62,398 nucleotides of DNA from Haloactinopolyspora alba. GTDB taxonomy: Bacteria; Actinomycetota; Actinomycetes; Jiangellales; Jiangellaceae. The stretch spans positions 1 through 62,398 of the forward strand of contig NZ_PYGE01000027.1 of assembly GCF_003014555.1 (NCBI RefSeq). Reading direction: 5' to 3'. The position numbers were made by a program, and so were the translations under genes. This document shows positions 53,226-61,570 of this stretch, one piece after another (position 1 is the first letter of the stretch; each line of letters opens with the position of its first letter). The notes under the pieces were generated by a model. That model saw nothing but the letters and a program-made list of their open reading frames with translations. It did no database searches and was not told where the DNA came from.

Positions 53226-56144
53226 TCACCCAATGTTCTCGTCGGTCTCGTCGGTGACGTCGGTGACCGCCACCGCCAGCGCCGTACGGGAGGTCACGCC
53301 GAGCTTGCGCATCGCGGCACCGAGATGCCGGTCGACGGTGCGTGGCGACAGGAACAGCGCCTCGGCCACCTGGCGGTTGGTCAGCCCGCGGGCCACCAGA
53401 TCGCAGACCTCGCGCTCTCGTGGCGACAGCTCGTCACCATAGCCACGGCGCCCACCATGCCACGCGCGGCTCACCTCGACGCCGCGCTCACGCAGCAGCC
53501 GCGCCACCCGGTCGGCGTCCCACCGCGCGCCGAGCGCGGTCAGCCGCTGTTGCGCCTCGCCCAGCAGCGACAACGCGTCGGCGTCCCGGCCCGCCCGCAG
53601 CATCGCCGCCCCGCGGCGCTCGTCAGTGAGCAGTTCCGCATACGGGCGGGGCAGCGCCGCCCACGTGCGCGCCGCGCCGGCGAACCCGTCCACCGCCTCG
53701 TCGAACGCGCCACGGGCTTCGGCCAGCAGCGCGCCGCACGCCCGCAGCGCTGCCTCCGGTGCCGGCGCATCCGTCCCGGGCACTCCGGCGCCGAAACGCT
53801 CGACCAGCTCGGCAGCGTGCTCGGTCCGCCCGGATCGGATCAGCGCGTCGACGTGGACGGGCAGCAGGTCCGCACCCCAGACCCACATGTTCTTGCGATC
53901 GATGGTCGACGCCGCGACGTCCGTGACCTCGACGGCGCCGTCGGCGTCACCGTCCGCGAGCCGCACGCGGCCGAGCGCCGCCGCGGGCTCGACGAGCATG
54001 TCGACCAGCCCGTGCCGCTCCGCCCGGTCCAGCACGTCGCGCAGGGTCTCCTCGGCCGCGGTACGGCGGCCGGTGGCCAGATCCAGGAACGCCAGCACCG
54101 TCCGCGCCTCGAGCAGCGCCTCCGGCAACGTGTCCTCGGCCTCGGCCAGCCGGGTGACCCGTTCGGCCAGCCCGTCCCAGCTGCCGCGGTGCCACTCCAG
54201 GTGGGCACGGGTGAGCAGGGCGGAGTTCACGAGCCGCCGGTAGCCCGTCGTCCCCAGCAGCTCGATCGCCGCGTCCAGGCGGTCGTACCCCTCGCTGTCG
54301 CGTCCCCAGCCGATCGCCGCGTGTCCCGCGTTCATCCGTCCCCGAGCCACCTGGCGCCGCTCGAACAGCGTCGCCGCCCCGTCGCCCATCTCGGCCGCGG
54401 CCTGCCATCCCGTGTCGTCACCCATCATCAGCAGCACCGACGCCCGGTCGACCGCCAGCCACACCCGGTCCTCGGCCGGCACGCGAGGGGTCAGCCGGCT
54501 CGCCTGCTCCAGCCAGCCCTGGTGGCGGCGCAGCGGCCATTCGTGCCCACGCGGATAGGCCAGCGAGATCATCGCCCGCGCCGCCAGTTCGGGACGCTCG
54601 TCCAGGTCGGCGGCGGCCGCCTCGATCTGCTCGCTGCCCGCGTCGAAGTCGCCCAGCTGCAGCAGCAGACGCCCCAGCAGCAGACGTAGCTCACCGCGCC
54701 CGGACGCGGACGGATCGGTCCCGTCCAGCGCCGCCCGCAACGTCGCGGCCACCTCGTCGGCGAGCTCACCCAGCGCCGCGGCACCCCAGGTCGCGGCTTC
54801 ACCGAGCAGACGGGCCAGGTGGGCGAATCGCTGCTGCGGATGCTCCGCCGACGTGAGTAGGTCCAACAGCACGACGACGGCCGCACGGTCGTCGCCCGAG
54901 GCCAGAGCCAGCTCGGCCGCCGCTTCGGCGTGCCGGCTCCACTGTTCGACGTCGCCGGCTTCGCGGAAGTGCCGGCTCAACCGTCCCACCGGTGGCGACG
55001 TGCTCTGCTGCAGTGCGTGCGCGGCGTGGTGGTGCCGCCGGCGGCGCTCGGAGACCGGGACGGCCTCCTCGACCGCCCGCGCGGCCAGCACGTGCCGGCA
55101 CACGAACCGGCCCGGCTCCGCCTCGCGCACCAGACCCGCCGACAACAGCTGCGCGAGCCCGGCGCCGGCGTCGTCGTCGCTGAGCTCGCCCACGCGCGCC
55201 AACGTGGCCTCGTCTGCCGGATCCGCCAGCACCGCCGCCGCTTCGAGAACTCGCCGCGCCGACGGTGACAGCCGTCGGACCCGTTCCAGGACCGAGTCGC
55301 GCACCGTCGGCGGCACCCGCAGCTCGTCGAGCGCGCGACGGGACCACTCGCCGCCACGACGGACGATGTCGCCGCGGTCGCGCAGCAACGACACGCTCTC
55401 CTCGAGCGCCAACGGAACGCCCTCGGTCCGTTGGTGCAGGAAGGTCACGAACTCCGCCGAGACGTCGGTCGTCGAGAAGATCGACGCGACCAGCCGCGAC
55501 GTCTCGTCGACGGTCAGCGGCTCGAGGGTGAGCCGCAGGGACGCGGTGTGCGCCGCGGCGCGGGTGGTCAGCCAGGTCAGCGGCGACGTGTCCGGCATCT
55601 CGGCACTCCGGCAGGTGATCACCACGCTGACCGTCCGGTCGGCAGCGGCGCACAGCATCACCAGGAACTCGAGCGTCGCGGCGTCGGCCCAGTGCGCGTC
55701 CTCGATCACCAGCACGTCGACACCGGTGGCTGTCACCAGCTCGACCATCGCCCGGTACAGCCGGTGCCGGGTGGCGCGCGGGTCGTCGAGCGGTTCCGGC
55801 GCCGGTGGCAGCTGATCGGCCCACTCCGGGAACAGCGGACGCAACGCACCGGCCAGCGGGCTCAGCTCCAGGTCGTGGACGTGCCGGCGGTGCAGCGCCT
55901 CGACCAGCGGCCCCAGCGGAAACGGCTCCGTCAACGGCGGGCACACCGCGGTGAGCGAGCGCAGGTCCCGCACCGGCGGCGCGAGCAGGCACTCGCGCAC
56001 CAGCGCGGTCTTGCCGATGCCCGCCTCACCCTCGATCAGCACGACGGCCGGCGCCGAACGCAACGCATCGCCGACGGCGGCCAGTTCGCGTTCCCGGCCG
56101 ACGAACGCCGGCGCTGAGGCCGCGCCGCCGTCTGGCTGTGCCAC
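53226..56144 (-). CDS. LAL-type (large ATP-binding) LuxR-family transcriptional regulator
   Basis: A 972-residue regulator. The N-terminal AAA/STAND ATPase has VGREREL and Walker A GEAGIGKT (39-46) and a Walker B VLVIEDAHWAD; a long helical TPR-like middle follows; the last 65 residues are a LuxR HTH (LSPREREVCDLVARGLTNRQVAEALFLSPRTVDRHLGAAMRKLGV). LAL proteins are inducer-activated activators, often of secondary metabolism or sugar use. GTG 56144 has AGGAGG at 5 nt. Its target cannot be inferred; the subtilase is downstream and a methyltransferase gene is divergent. Confidence 0.92.
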   Translation of the reverse strand: MAQPDGGAASAPAFVGRERELAAVGDALRSAPAVVLIEGEAGIGKTALVRECLLAPPVRDLRSLTAVCPPLTEPFPLGPLVEALHRRHVHDLELSPLAGALRPLFPEWADQLPPAPEPLDDPRATRHRLYRAMVELVTATGVDVLVIEDAHWADAATLEFLVMLCAAADRTVSVVITCRSAEMPDTSPLTWLTTRAAAHTASLRLTLEPLTVDETSRLVASIFSTTDVSAEFVTFLHQRTEGVPLALEESVSLLRDRGDIVRRGGEWSRRALDELRVPPTVRDSVLERVRRLSPSARRVLEAAAVLADPADEATLARVGELSDDDAGAGLAQLLSAGLVREAEPGRFVCRHVLAARAVEEAVPVSERRRRHHHAAHALQQSTSPPVGRLSRHFREAGDVEQWSRHAEAAAELALASGDDRAAVVVLLDLLTSAEHPQQRFAHLARLLGEAATWGAAALGELADEVAATLRAALDGTDPSASGRGELRLLLGRLLLQLGDFDAGSEQIEAAAADLDERPELAARAMISLAYPRGHEWPLRRHQGWLEQASRLTPRVPAEDRVWLAVDRASVLLMMGDDTGWQAAAEMGDGAATLFERRQVARGRMNAGHAAIGWGRDSEGYDRLDAAIELLGTTGYRRLVNSALLTRAHLEWHRGSWDGLAERVTRLAEAEDTLPEALLEARTVLAFLDLATGRRTAAEETLRDVLDRAERHGLVDMLVEPAAALGRVRLADGDADGAVEVTDVAASTIDRKNMWVWGADLLPVHVDALIRSGRTEHAAELVERFGAGVPGTDAPAPEAALRACGALLAEARGAFDEAVDGFAGAARTWAALPRPYAELLTDERRGAAMLRAGRDADALSLLGEAQQRLTALGARWDADRVARLLRERGVEVSRAWHGGRRGYGDELSPREREVCDLVARGLTNRQVAEALFLSPRTVDRHLGAAMRKLGVTSRTALAVAVTDVTDETDENIG

Positions 56145-56283
56145 TCGATCCTCCTGTCGCGTGCCGGGGCCCGCCGGTCGCACTCCGTGGGCGCCGTGTT
56201 CACTTGGCGGCAGACTATGCGCCCACCGCTGGACACGCCCACGTGGCAGCAGCGGACGGGCGCCACGATGCGACGATGCCCCG

Positions 56284-57033
56284 ATGAGTGATCCGACGCC
56301 GGCCCATCGGCTCTACGACGACCTCGCGCCCTGGTGGCCGCTGATCTCACCGGCAGACGACTATGCCGAAGAGGCGCGGTTCGCCGCGTCCGTCCTCCGT
56401 TCGGCTTCACGACCGGTGCACGACGTGCTCGAGCTCGGCAGCGGGGGCGGAAGCAACGCCGGCCACCTCTCCGCGAGCTTCACGATGACACTCGTCGACC
56501 TGTCCGAGCCGATGCTCGCGGTGTCCCGTGCCCTCAATCCCGACTGCACGCACGTGGCCGGCGACATGCGCACGATCCGGCTCGGCCGCGACTTCGACGC
56601 GGTGTTCGTCCACGACGCCGTGGGCTACATGATCACGGAGGACGACCTGGCCCGGGTCGTCGCGACCACGTACGCACACTGCAGGCCCGGCGGTGCGGCG
56701 GTGTTCGTGCCGGACGTCACTACCGAGACCTTCCGGGAGCGCAGCGAGCACGGCGGCGGCGACGGCCCGGACGGCGCGGCCGCGCGTTATCTCGAGTGGG
56801 GGTGGGACCCCGACCCCGACGACACCTGGATCCGCTCCGACTACGTGTTCGTCCTCCGTGACGCGCAGGGGTCGGTGCAGGTCGTGCACGACACCCACCG
56901 CATCGGCCTGTTCGGGCGCGACGTCTGGCTGCGCCTGCTGCACGAGGCGGGGTTCGATGCGCTCGTGCTCAGCGAACAGACCGACGACGACCGGGTGCCG
57001 CGGGACGTGTTCGTCGGGCACCGGCCGGCGTGA
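56284..57033 (+). CDS. SAM-dependent methyltransferase
   Basis: A 249-residue class I methyltransferase: HRLYDDLAPWWPLISPADDYAEEA, SAM motif I VLELGSGGGSNAGHLS (near 48-63), motif II LVDLSEPMLAVSR, and motif III-like HCRPGGAAVFVPD. Acceptor unknown. It is divergent from the LAL regulator (139 bp between starts), which could control it. ATG 56284 has no good ribosome-binding site. Confidence 0.88.
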   Translation: MSDPTPAHRLYDDLAPWWPLISPADDYAEEARFAASVLRSASRPVHDVLELGSGGGSNAGHLSASFTMTLVDLSEPMLAVSRALNPDCTHVAGDMRTIRLGRDFDAVFVHDAVGYMITEDDLARVVATTYAHCRPGGAAVFVPDVTTETFRERSEHGGGDGPDGAAARYLEWGWDPDPDDTWIRSDYVFVLRDAQGSVQVVHDTHRIGLFGRDVWLRLLHEAGFDALVLSEQTDDDRVPRDVFVGHRPA

Positions 57034-57172
57034 ACCGGGGCGCCGCGGTGACACGCCCGGACGTGATCAGGTTCCACGGCCGTGCCACCGCGGGTAATCT
57101 GGAAGCAACGGGGCCGTTCCGCGTGACGCGGCGCCGCAGGCGTGGAACGCCCCACGGACGTGGAGGTGAGTC

Positions 57173-57523
57173 ATGCGCCACGCATCCGCACGGGTCCTTG
57201 CCGTGCTGCTCACGTTCCTCCGCAGCCTCTGGTGGTCCATGGTCGACGGCCTGACCATGCTCGGAGCCACCTTCTACGGCGGCGCGGCCGTCGGCGGCAG
57301 CTGGCTGCACACCGGCGCCGTTCCCACCGGCCCGCCGGAGACGGCCGGCCCGTCGGCTCCCGCTGGTCGGTCGGATCCCACCCGTCCGTCGGATCCCGCC
57401 GGTTCGTCGCACGAGAGCGCCGCAACGGCGGACGACGTCGACGTGACCGGCGAGGCCGAACGTGGCATCGCCCAGATCGAGGAGTTCCTGGCCGCCCGGT
57501 CCACCGATCACCCCGGTCGGTGA
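57173..57523 (+). CDS. Small membrane-associated protein of unknown function
   Basis: A 116-residue protein with an N-terminal hydrophobic region (ARVLAVLLTFLRSLWWSMVDGLTMLGATFYGGAAVGGSWL) and a disordered Ser/Pro/Ala tail containing repeated SDPTRPSDPAGSS. GGAGGTGAG precedes the ATG. No domain was recognised. The gaps on either side (139 and 165 bp) contain no gene; the upstream one contains an isolated TGATCAGG. Confidence 0.6.
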   Translation: MRHASARVLAVLLTFLRSLWWSMVDGLTMLGATFYGGAAVGGSWLHTGAVPTGPPETAGPSAPAGRSDPTRPSDPAGSSHESAATADDVDVTGEAERGIAQIEEFLAARSTDHPGR

Positions 57524-57688
57524 CCCGCAGCAGCCGGGCCGGGCTCACCTGCCGAGCCCTCCAGCGATCCGCGAGCGCGGAATCCGGACACGCGGCACCC
57601 GCCTGCGCCCGAAACGGCCCGGCAGTGTCATCGTTACGTCCGGGACAACCATCATCGGTGACTGCACAGCACGACGAAGGGATATGAC

Positions 57689-58495
57689 GTGACAAACCTC
57701 GACCTCGGTCGACTCGGGCTCGGCGTGGGCTTCGAAGAGGGCACCGACTTCCTGTACGCCATCGCGGAGGCGGAGCAGATCGGATATTCCACCGTGTGGC
57801 TCTCGGGCGGTCAGCTCCCGGACCTCGACGCCATCGGGACCGTCCTGCGGGCCACCGGGTCGGTGAACGTCGGCAGCGGCATTCTGGCCGTCGACCGTTT
57901 CCCCGCCGACCACACGGCGGCGTTCTTCAGCGAGACGGAGTCCGAGACGCCCGGCCGGCTGGTTCTGGGGCTCGGCGGCGCCTACGGCCCCTCGCCGCTG
58001 ACCACCATCAACGAGTACCTGGACGCTCTCGAGGAGACCGTCCCGCTCGACCGCACCATGCTGGCGGCGCTGGGGCCGAAGATGCTCGACCTGGCCCGCG
58101 AGCGCACCGCCGGGGCGCTGCCGGCCCTCGTCACGCCCGAATTCACCAGGCAGGCACGCCAGGCACTGGGCCAGGACTCGCAACTGGCCGTGCAGCAGAT
58201 CGCCATCATCGAGAACGACATCGACACCGCGCGCGAGCTGGCCCGCCCCACCGTCGAGTTCCTGATGAGCAACAGCTCGTACGCCGCGAACGCCCGGCGC
58301 ATGGGCTTCAACGACGCCGACATCTCCGGCGTCAGCGACGACCTCGTCGACGCGCTCGTGCCCTCCGGGGACATCGAGGCCGTGGCCGCGGCGGTGAACC
58401 GGCAGTACGAGGCCGGCGCCGACCACGTCGCCGTCAGCCTGATGAACCCCGGCAACCCGGTGGAGCTGTGGCGGGCGCTGGCCGCCGAGCTGTGA
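57689..58495 (+). CDS. F420-type luciferase-like oxidoreductase (second)
   Basis: A 268-residue LLM-family protein, shorter than the enzyme at 33909. It begins LDLGRLGLGVGFEEGTDFLYAIAEAEQIGYSTVWLSGG and continues GSGILAVDRFPADHTAAFF and RLVLGLGGAYGP, matching a short group of probable F420-dependent oxidoreductases. Substrate unknown. GTG 57689 is preceded by AAGGGA. It converges with LarA2; the TGATCA palindrome lies between them. Confidence 0.85.
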   Translation: MTNLDLGRLGLGVGFEEGTDFLYAIAEAEQIGYSTVWLSGGQLPDLDAIGTVLRATGSVNVGSGILAVDRFPADHTAAFFSETESETPGRLVLGLGGAYGPSPLTTINEYLDALEETVPLDRTMLAALGPKMLDLARERTAGALPALVTPEFTRQARQALGQDSQLAVQQIAIIENDIDTARELARPTVEFLMSNSSYAANARRMGFNDADISGVSDDLVDALVPSGDIEAVAAAVNRQYEAGADHVAVSLMNPGNPVELWRALAAEL

Positions 58496-58513
58496 CCACT
58501 CACCCGCTTCCGA

Positions 58514-58562
58514 TGATCATCGGCACTTTCCCGCCCATATGACGGGTAACTGCCGATGATCA
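58514..58562. repeat. 49-nt palindrome, TGATCA family (copy D)
   Basis: TGATCATCGGCACTTTCCCG (58514-58533) faces CGGGTAACTGCCGATGATCA (58543-58562) with two mismatches and a 9-nt CCCATATGA loop. The terminal TGA on the minus strand (58562-58560) is the stop codon of the LarA2 gene. Confidence 0.88.
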
Positions 58563-59846
58563 TCGGGACAACCGGTAGAGGATCTCCCCCGCGTCGGGGA
58601 CGACGAGGGTGTCCGGATCGTGCGCCATCGCGTCGACGTCCACCGCCGCGGGATCGAGATACTCGAGGTTCACCGAGCGCACCACGTCGGCGGGGATGCT
58701 CGTGGCCAGCGTGACCGTGACACGGCAACGCTCGCCGTTCTCGTCGTCGTAGGTTCCCGCGCCGCGCAGGTGCGTCGAGTGCGCGAGCACCCCCCACGGC
58801 AGGTGCTCGAACCGGTCCCACTGCTTCACGAAGTACTCCCGGCAGTGGTAGCCGATCTCGTGGATCTCGGGGTGCATCCGCGACACCTCGCGCACGTGCG
58901 GCGCATAGAGGATCACCTCGCCGCCGTCGGCGACCACGGGCTCGAGCTTGTAGAAACCCTTCGCCGCCGTCCAGATGTCGTCGTACTTCGCGGGCATCAT
59001 CGACACCACCCGCCGTACCGGCCGGTCGAGGTAGCGCACGTGCGCCTCGGCGGACACCTCGGCGGCCGCGGCCCAGGCGCGGCGCGGTTCGTCGAAGGTG
59101 ACCGCGTGCAACCCCGTGCCGTTCGAGCGGGCGACGACGCACAACGCGAGCGTGCGGCCGGGTATCAGCGCCGCGGCCTCGTCGATCAGCGCACGCACCG
59201 GGGTGACGCCGACAGTTCCGATGATCTCCGCACTGGTGATCAGCGCGCCGAGCCAATGCGACAGGTCGATGACCTCCGGACCGGACACGCCCGGGAAGAA
59301 GTACTTGTTCCCGCCGGAGAACCCGACCACCTCGTGCGGGAAGACCGGACCCACGACCAGCGCGACGTCGTGCTCGACCACCGCGCGGTTGATCCGCACG
59401 TCGATGTCGCGGCGCAGCATCCCGCCGGACAGCTCGGCCACCCGTTCCGCGTCTATGCGGCCGACCGGGGCGAACGTCGACGCGTCCCACCACTCGTGGT
59501 TGCGCACCTCCGTGCCCGGGTAGGTCGCCTCGAGACCGTGCTCGGCGTACCCGAGATGTGCCGCGAGCTGCGCATCGGTCATGGCGGCGTGGGTGCCGAG
59601 CGCGACAAGCACGGTCAGCCGCCGGACGCGCCCGTGCAGGCACGCGTGGATCTCGTCGAGCAGCAGCGGCAGCGGGCAGCTGCGGGTGGCGTCCGGCACG
59701 ACGAGGCACACACTGCTCCCGTCGAGGTCGGCCCCGGCCAGCGCGTCCCGGACGAACCGCCGGATCTCGGACTCGGAGAGCACCTCGGCCGCGCTGCCGG
59801 CCCGGTGTTCCGTCCCGATGGGGTGCTCGTGCGTCGGTGTCGTCAA
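58560..59846 (-). CDS. LarA homologue with intact catalytic set (LarA2), probable hydroxyacid racemase/epimerase
   Basis: A 428-residue LarA superfamily protein of normal length. Key residues keep the spacing of lactate racemase: His86 (ALGTHAAM), His171 (FPHEVVGFSGGNK), Lys181 (NPN-binding lysine) and His197 (nickel ligand). The family racemises or epimerises 2-hydroxyacids by hydride transfer to the nickel-pincer cofactor; members act on lactate, malate, phenyllactate and sugar acids such as gluconate. It is divergent from a mannitol-dehydrogenase-family gene, so a sugar-acid or uronate-related substrate is likely (inference). The TTG start at 59846 is unusual but has a GAGGCGG-like site; the stop codon lies in a TGATCA palindrome. 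Confidence 0.88.
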   Translation of the reverse strand: MTTPTHEHPIGTEHRAGSAAEVLSESEIRRFVRDALAGADLDGSSVCLVVPDATRSCPLPLLLDEIHACLHGRVRRLTVLVALGTHAAMTDAQLAAHLGYAEHGLEATYPGTEVRNHEWWDASTFAPVGRIDAERVAELSGGMLRRDIDVRINRAVVEHDVALVVGPVFPHEVVGFSGGNKYFFPGVSGPEVIDLSHWLGALITSAEIIGTVGVTPVRALIDEAAALIPGRTLALCVVARSNGTGLHAVTFDEPRRAWAAAAEVSAEAHVRYLDRPVRRVVSMMPAKYDDIWTAAKGFYKLEPVVADGGEVILYAPHVREVSRMHPEIHEIGYHCREYFVKQWDRFEHLPWGVLAHSTHLRGAGTYDDENGERCRVTVTLATSIPADVVRSVNLEYLDPAAVDVDAMAHDPDTLVVPDAGEILYRLSR

Positions 59847-59892
59847 CGTCCTCGCCGCCTCTCGCTCTCACGCCATGGTACGACGCGACGCC

Positions 59893-59904
59893 GCAACCGG
59901 TTGC
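59893..59904. promoter_or_regulatory. LacI-type operator between LarA2 and the polyol dehydrogenase
   Basis: GCAACCGGTTGC is a perfect 12-bp palindrome with the central CG of LacI/GalR-family operators. It lies midway in the 80-bp divergent intergenic region, so one regulator could control both genes. The regulator gene is not in the window. Confidence 0.7.
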
Positions 59905-59926
59905 ACCGTCGTGCGACGATGGCCGC

Positions 59927-61309
59927 ATGCCACCCGTGCTGTCCCGTCGTTCACCGGTCACCCGTCCCGCCGCGCCGATCCGGATCGCACACCTGGGGCT
60001 GGGGAACTTCTTCCGTGCGCACCAGGCCTGGTACACCGGCCGCGCACCGGACTCCGCACACTGGGGCATCGCCGCCTTCACCGGCCGCCGGCCGGCGCTC
60101 GCGGACGCGCTGCGCCCACAGGACGGCCTGTACACGCTGGTCACCCGCGGCCCCGTGCAGGACCGGTTCGACGTGGTCACGAGCCTCTCCGCCGTGCACG
60201 CGGCCGCCGATCACGCGGCGTGGCTGGACGTCCTGCACTCGCCCGACCTCGCCGTCGTGACGCTCACCGTCACCGAAGCCGGCTACGCACGGGCCGCCGA
60301 CGGCTCGCTCGACGCGACCGACGACGCCGTACGCAACGACGTGGCGGCCCTGCGCGGCGACCTCACCGCACCCGTCAGCACCGCCCCGGCCCGGCTGCTG
60401 GCCGGGCTGGCCGCGCGCGACCGGGCGGGACTGGGCGCGATCGCGATCGTTCCGTGCGACAACCTGCCGGACAACGGCCCGGTCACCGCCCACCTGGTGC
60501 GCGAGATGGCCGAGCTCGTCGACCCGGCGCTGGTCGCCGCCGTCGACCGGACCGCCGCCTTCGCCACGTCGATGGTCGACCGGATCACGCCCCGGGTCAC
60601 CGACGACGACCGCGCGATCGTCCGGTCGGCCACCGGCGTCGACGACGCGGCCCCGGTGGTCACCGAACCGTTCAGCGAATGGGTGGTCAGCGGCCGGTTC
60701 CCGGCGGGCCGCCCGCGCTGGGAGGACGCCGGCGTCACCGTCGTCGACGACGTCGCCCCTTTCGAGCAGCGGAAACTGTGGCTGCTCAACGGCGGGCACT
60801 CGCTGCTGGCGTACGGCGCGAGCCTGCGCCGGCACGAGACCGTCGCCGAGGCGGTGGCCGACCCGGTCTGCCGCGGCTGGCTCGAGCAGTGGTGGGACGA
60901 GGCCGCGGCGCACCTGTCGCTGCCGGCGGCGGAGATCGAGAGCTACCGCGCCGCGTTGCTGGAGCGCTTCGCCAACCCGCGGATCCGGCATCTGCTGGCG
61001 CAGATCGCCGCGGACGGCTCGGCCAAGCTGCCGGTGCGCATCCTGCCGACGCTGCGGGCCGAACGGGCGGCCGGACGGATGCCTGCGGGCGCTGCCCGTG
61101 CGCTGGCCGCGTGGATCTGCCACCTGCGCGGGCACGGCGCCGCGGTCCGCGACGCCGACGGCGCCCGCGCCCGAGCGGCCGCGGGCGGGCCGGTCGGCGA
61201 CGCCGTCCCGGCCGTGCTGACGCTGCTCGACGCGTCGCTGGGTGGTGACCGCGCCCTGGTGGACGCGGTCACCGCCCAGGTGGATCAGCTCACCGAACTG
61301 ACTGGCTGA
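59927..61309 (+). CDS. Mannitol dehydrogenase family protein (fructuronate/tagaturonate reductase-like)
   Basis: A 460-residue polyol-specific long-chain dehydrogenase. The N-terminus IRIAHLGLGNFFRAHQAWYT is the Rossmann start, and KLWLLNGGH (Lys283, Asn288, His291) carries the catalytic triad with the family spacing K-x4-N-x2-H. Members oxidise mannitol, arabinitol or altronate/mannonate with NAD. It is divergent from LarA2 and shares the LacI-type operator, so the two probably act in one sugar or sugar-acid catabolic route. Exact substrate unknown. Confidence 0.9.
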   Translation: MPPVLSRRSPVTRPAAPIRIAHLGLGNFFRAHQAWYTGRAPDSAHWGIAAFTGRRPALADALRPQDGLYTLVTRGPVQDRFDVVTSLSAVHAAADHAAWLDVLHSPDLAVVTLTVTEAGYARAADGSLDATDDAVRNDVAALRGDLTAPVSTAPARLLAGLAARDRAGLGAIAIVPCDNLPDNGPVTAHLVREMAELVDPALVAAVDRTAAFATSMVDRITPRVTDDDRAIVRSATGVDDAAPVVTEPFSEWVVSGRFPAGRPRWEDAGVTVVDDVAPFEQRKLWLLNGGHSLLAYGASLRRHETVAEAVADPVCRGWLEQWWDEAAAHLSLPAAEIESYRAALLERFANPRIRHLLAQIAADGSAKLPVRILPTLRAERAAGRMPAGAARALAAWICHLRGHGAAVRDADGARARAAAGGPVGDAVPAVLTLLDASLGGDRALVDAVTAQVDQLTELTG

Positions 61310-61333
61310 TCGTCGGCGCGCCAGCCGCGAGCC

Positions 61334-61560
61334 TCATCGGACCGCCTCCCGGATTCCGATGGCGTCGTCGACCATCCACGAGCCAGTTGTGGTGGTGATG
61401 GTCACGGTGTTCTCCCCGGCCCGGAGCTGCTCGGCGGGCAGTTCGACGTCCAGCACCGACGGCCGGACGCCATATTCGTCGTTGGTTTGACCGTCGCCCC
61501 AGTGGTAGCCGTCGCCGCCGCCCGGCAGGGACACGGCGCAGGTTGATGCGAGACAAGGAT
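61334..61560 (-). pseudogene. C-terminal fragment of a polysaccharide lyase-like (rhamnogalacturonan lyase-type) domain
   Basis: The minus strand encodes about 75 residues ending TTTGSWMVDDAIGIREAVR and including YHWGDGQTNDEYGVRPSVLDVELPAEQLRAGENTVTIT. The pattern resembles the C-terminal beta-sandwich of rhamnogalacturonan lyases and related carbohydrate-active enzymes. There is no start of a full gene; an in-frame stop lies just upstream and the next gene ends 10 bp away. It looks like a remnant of a deleted or frameshifted gene. Confidence 0.6.
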
Positions 61561-61570
61561 TCTCCTCTGC

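Noticed and set aside
57064-57071. Isolated TGATCAGG in the gap before the small membrane gene
   Set aside because: No inverted partner nearby, so it is not counted as an element.
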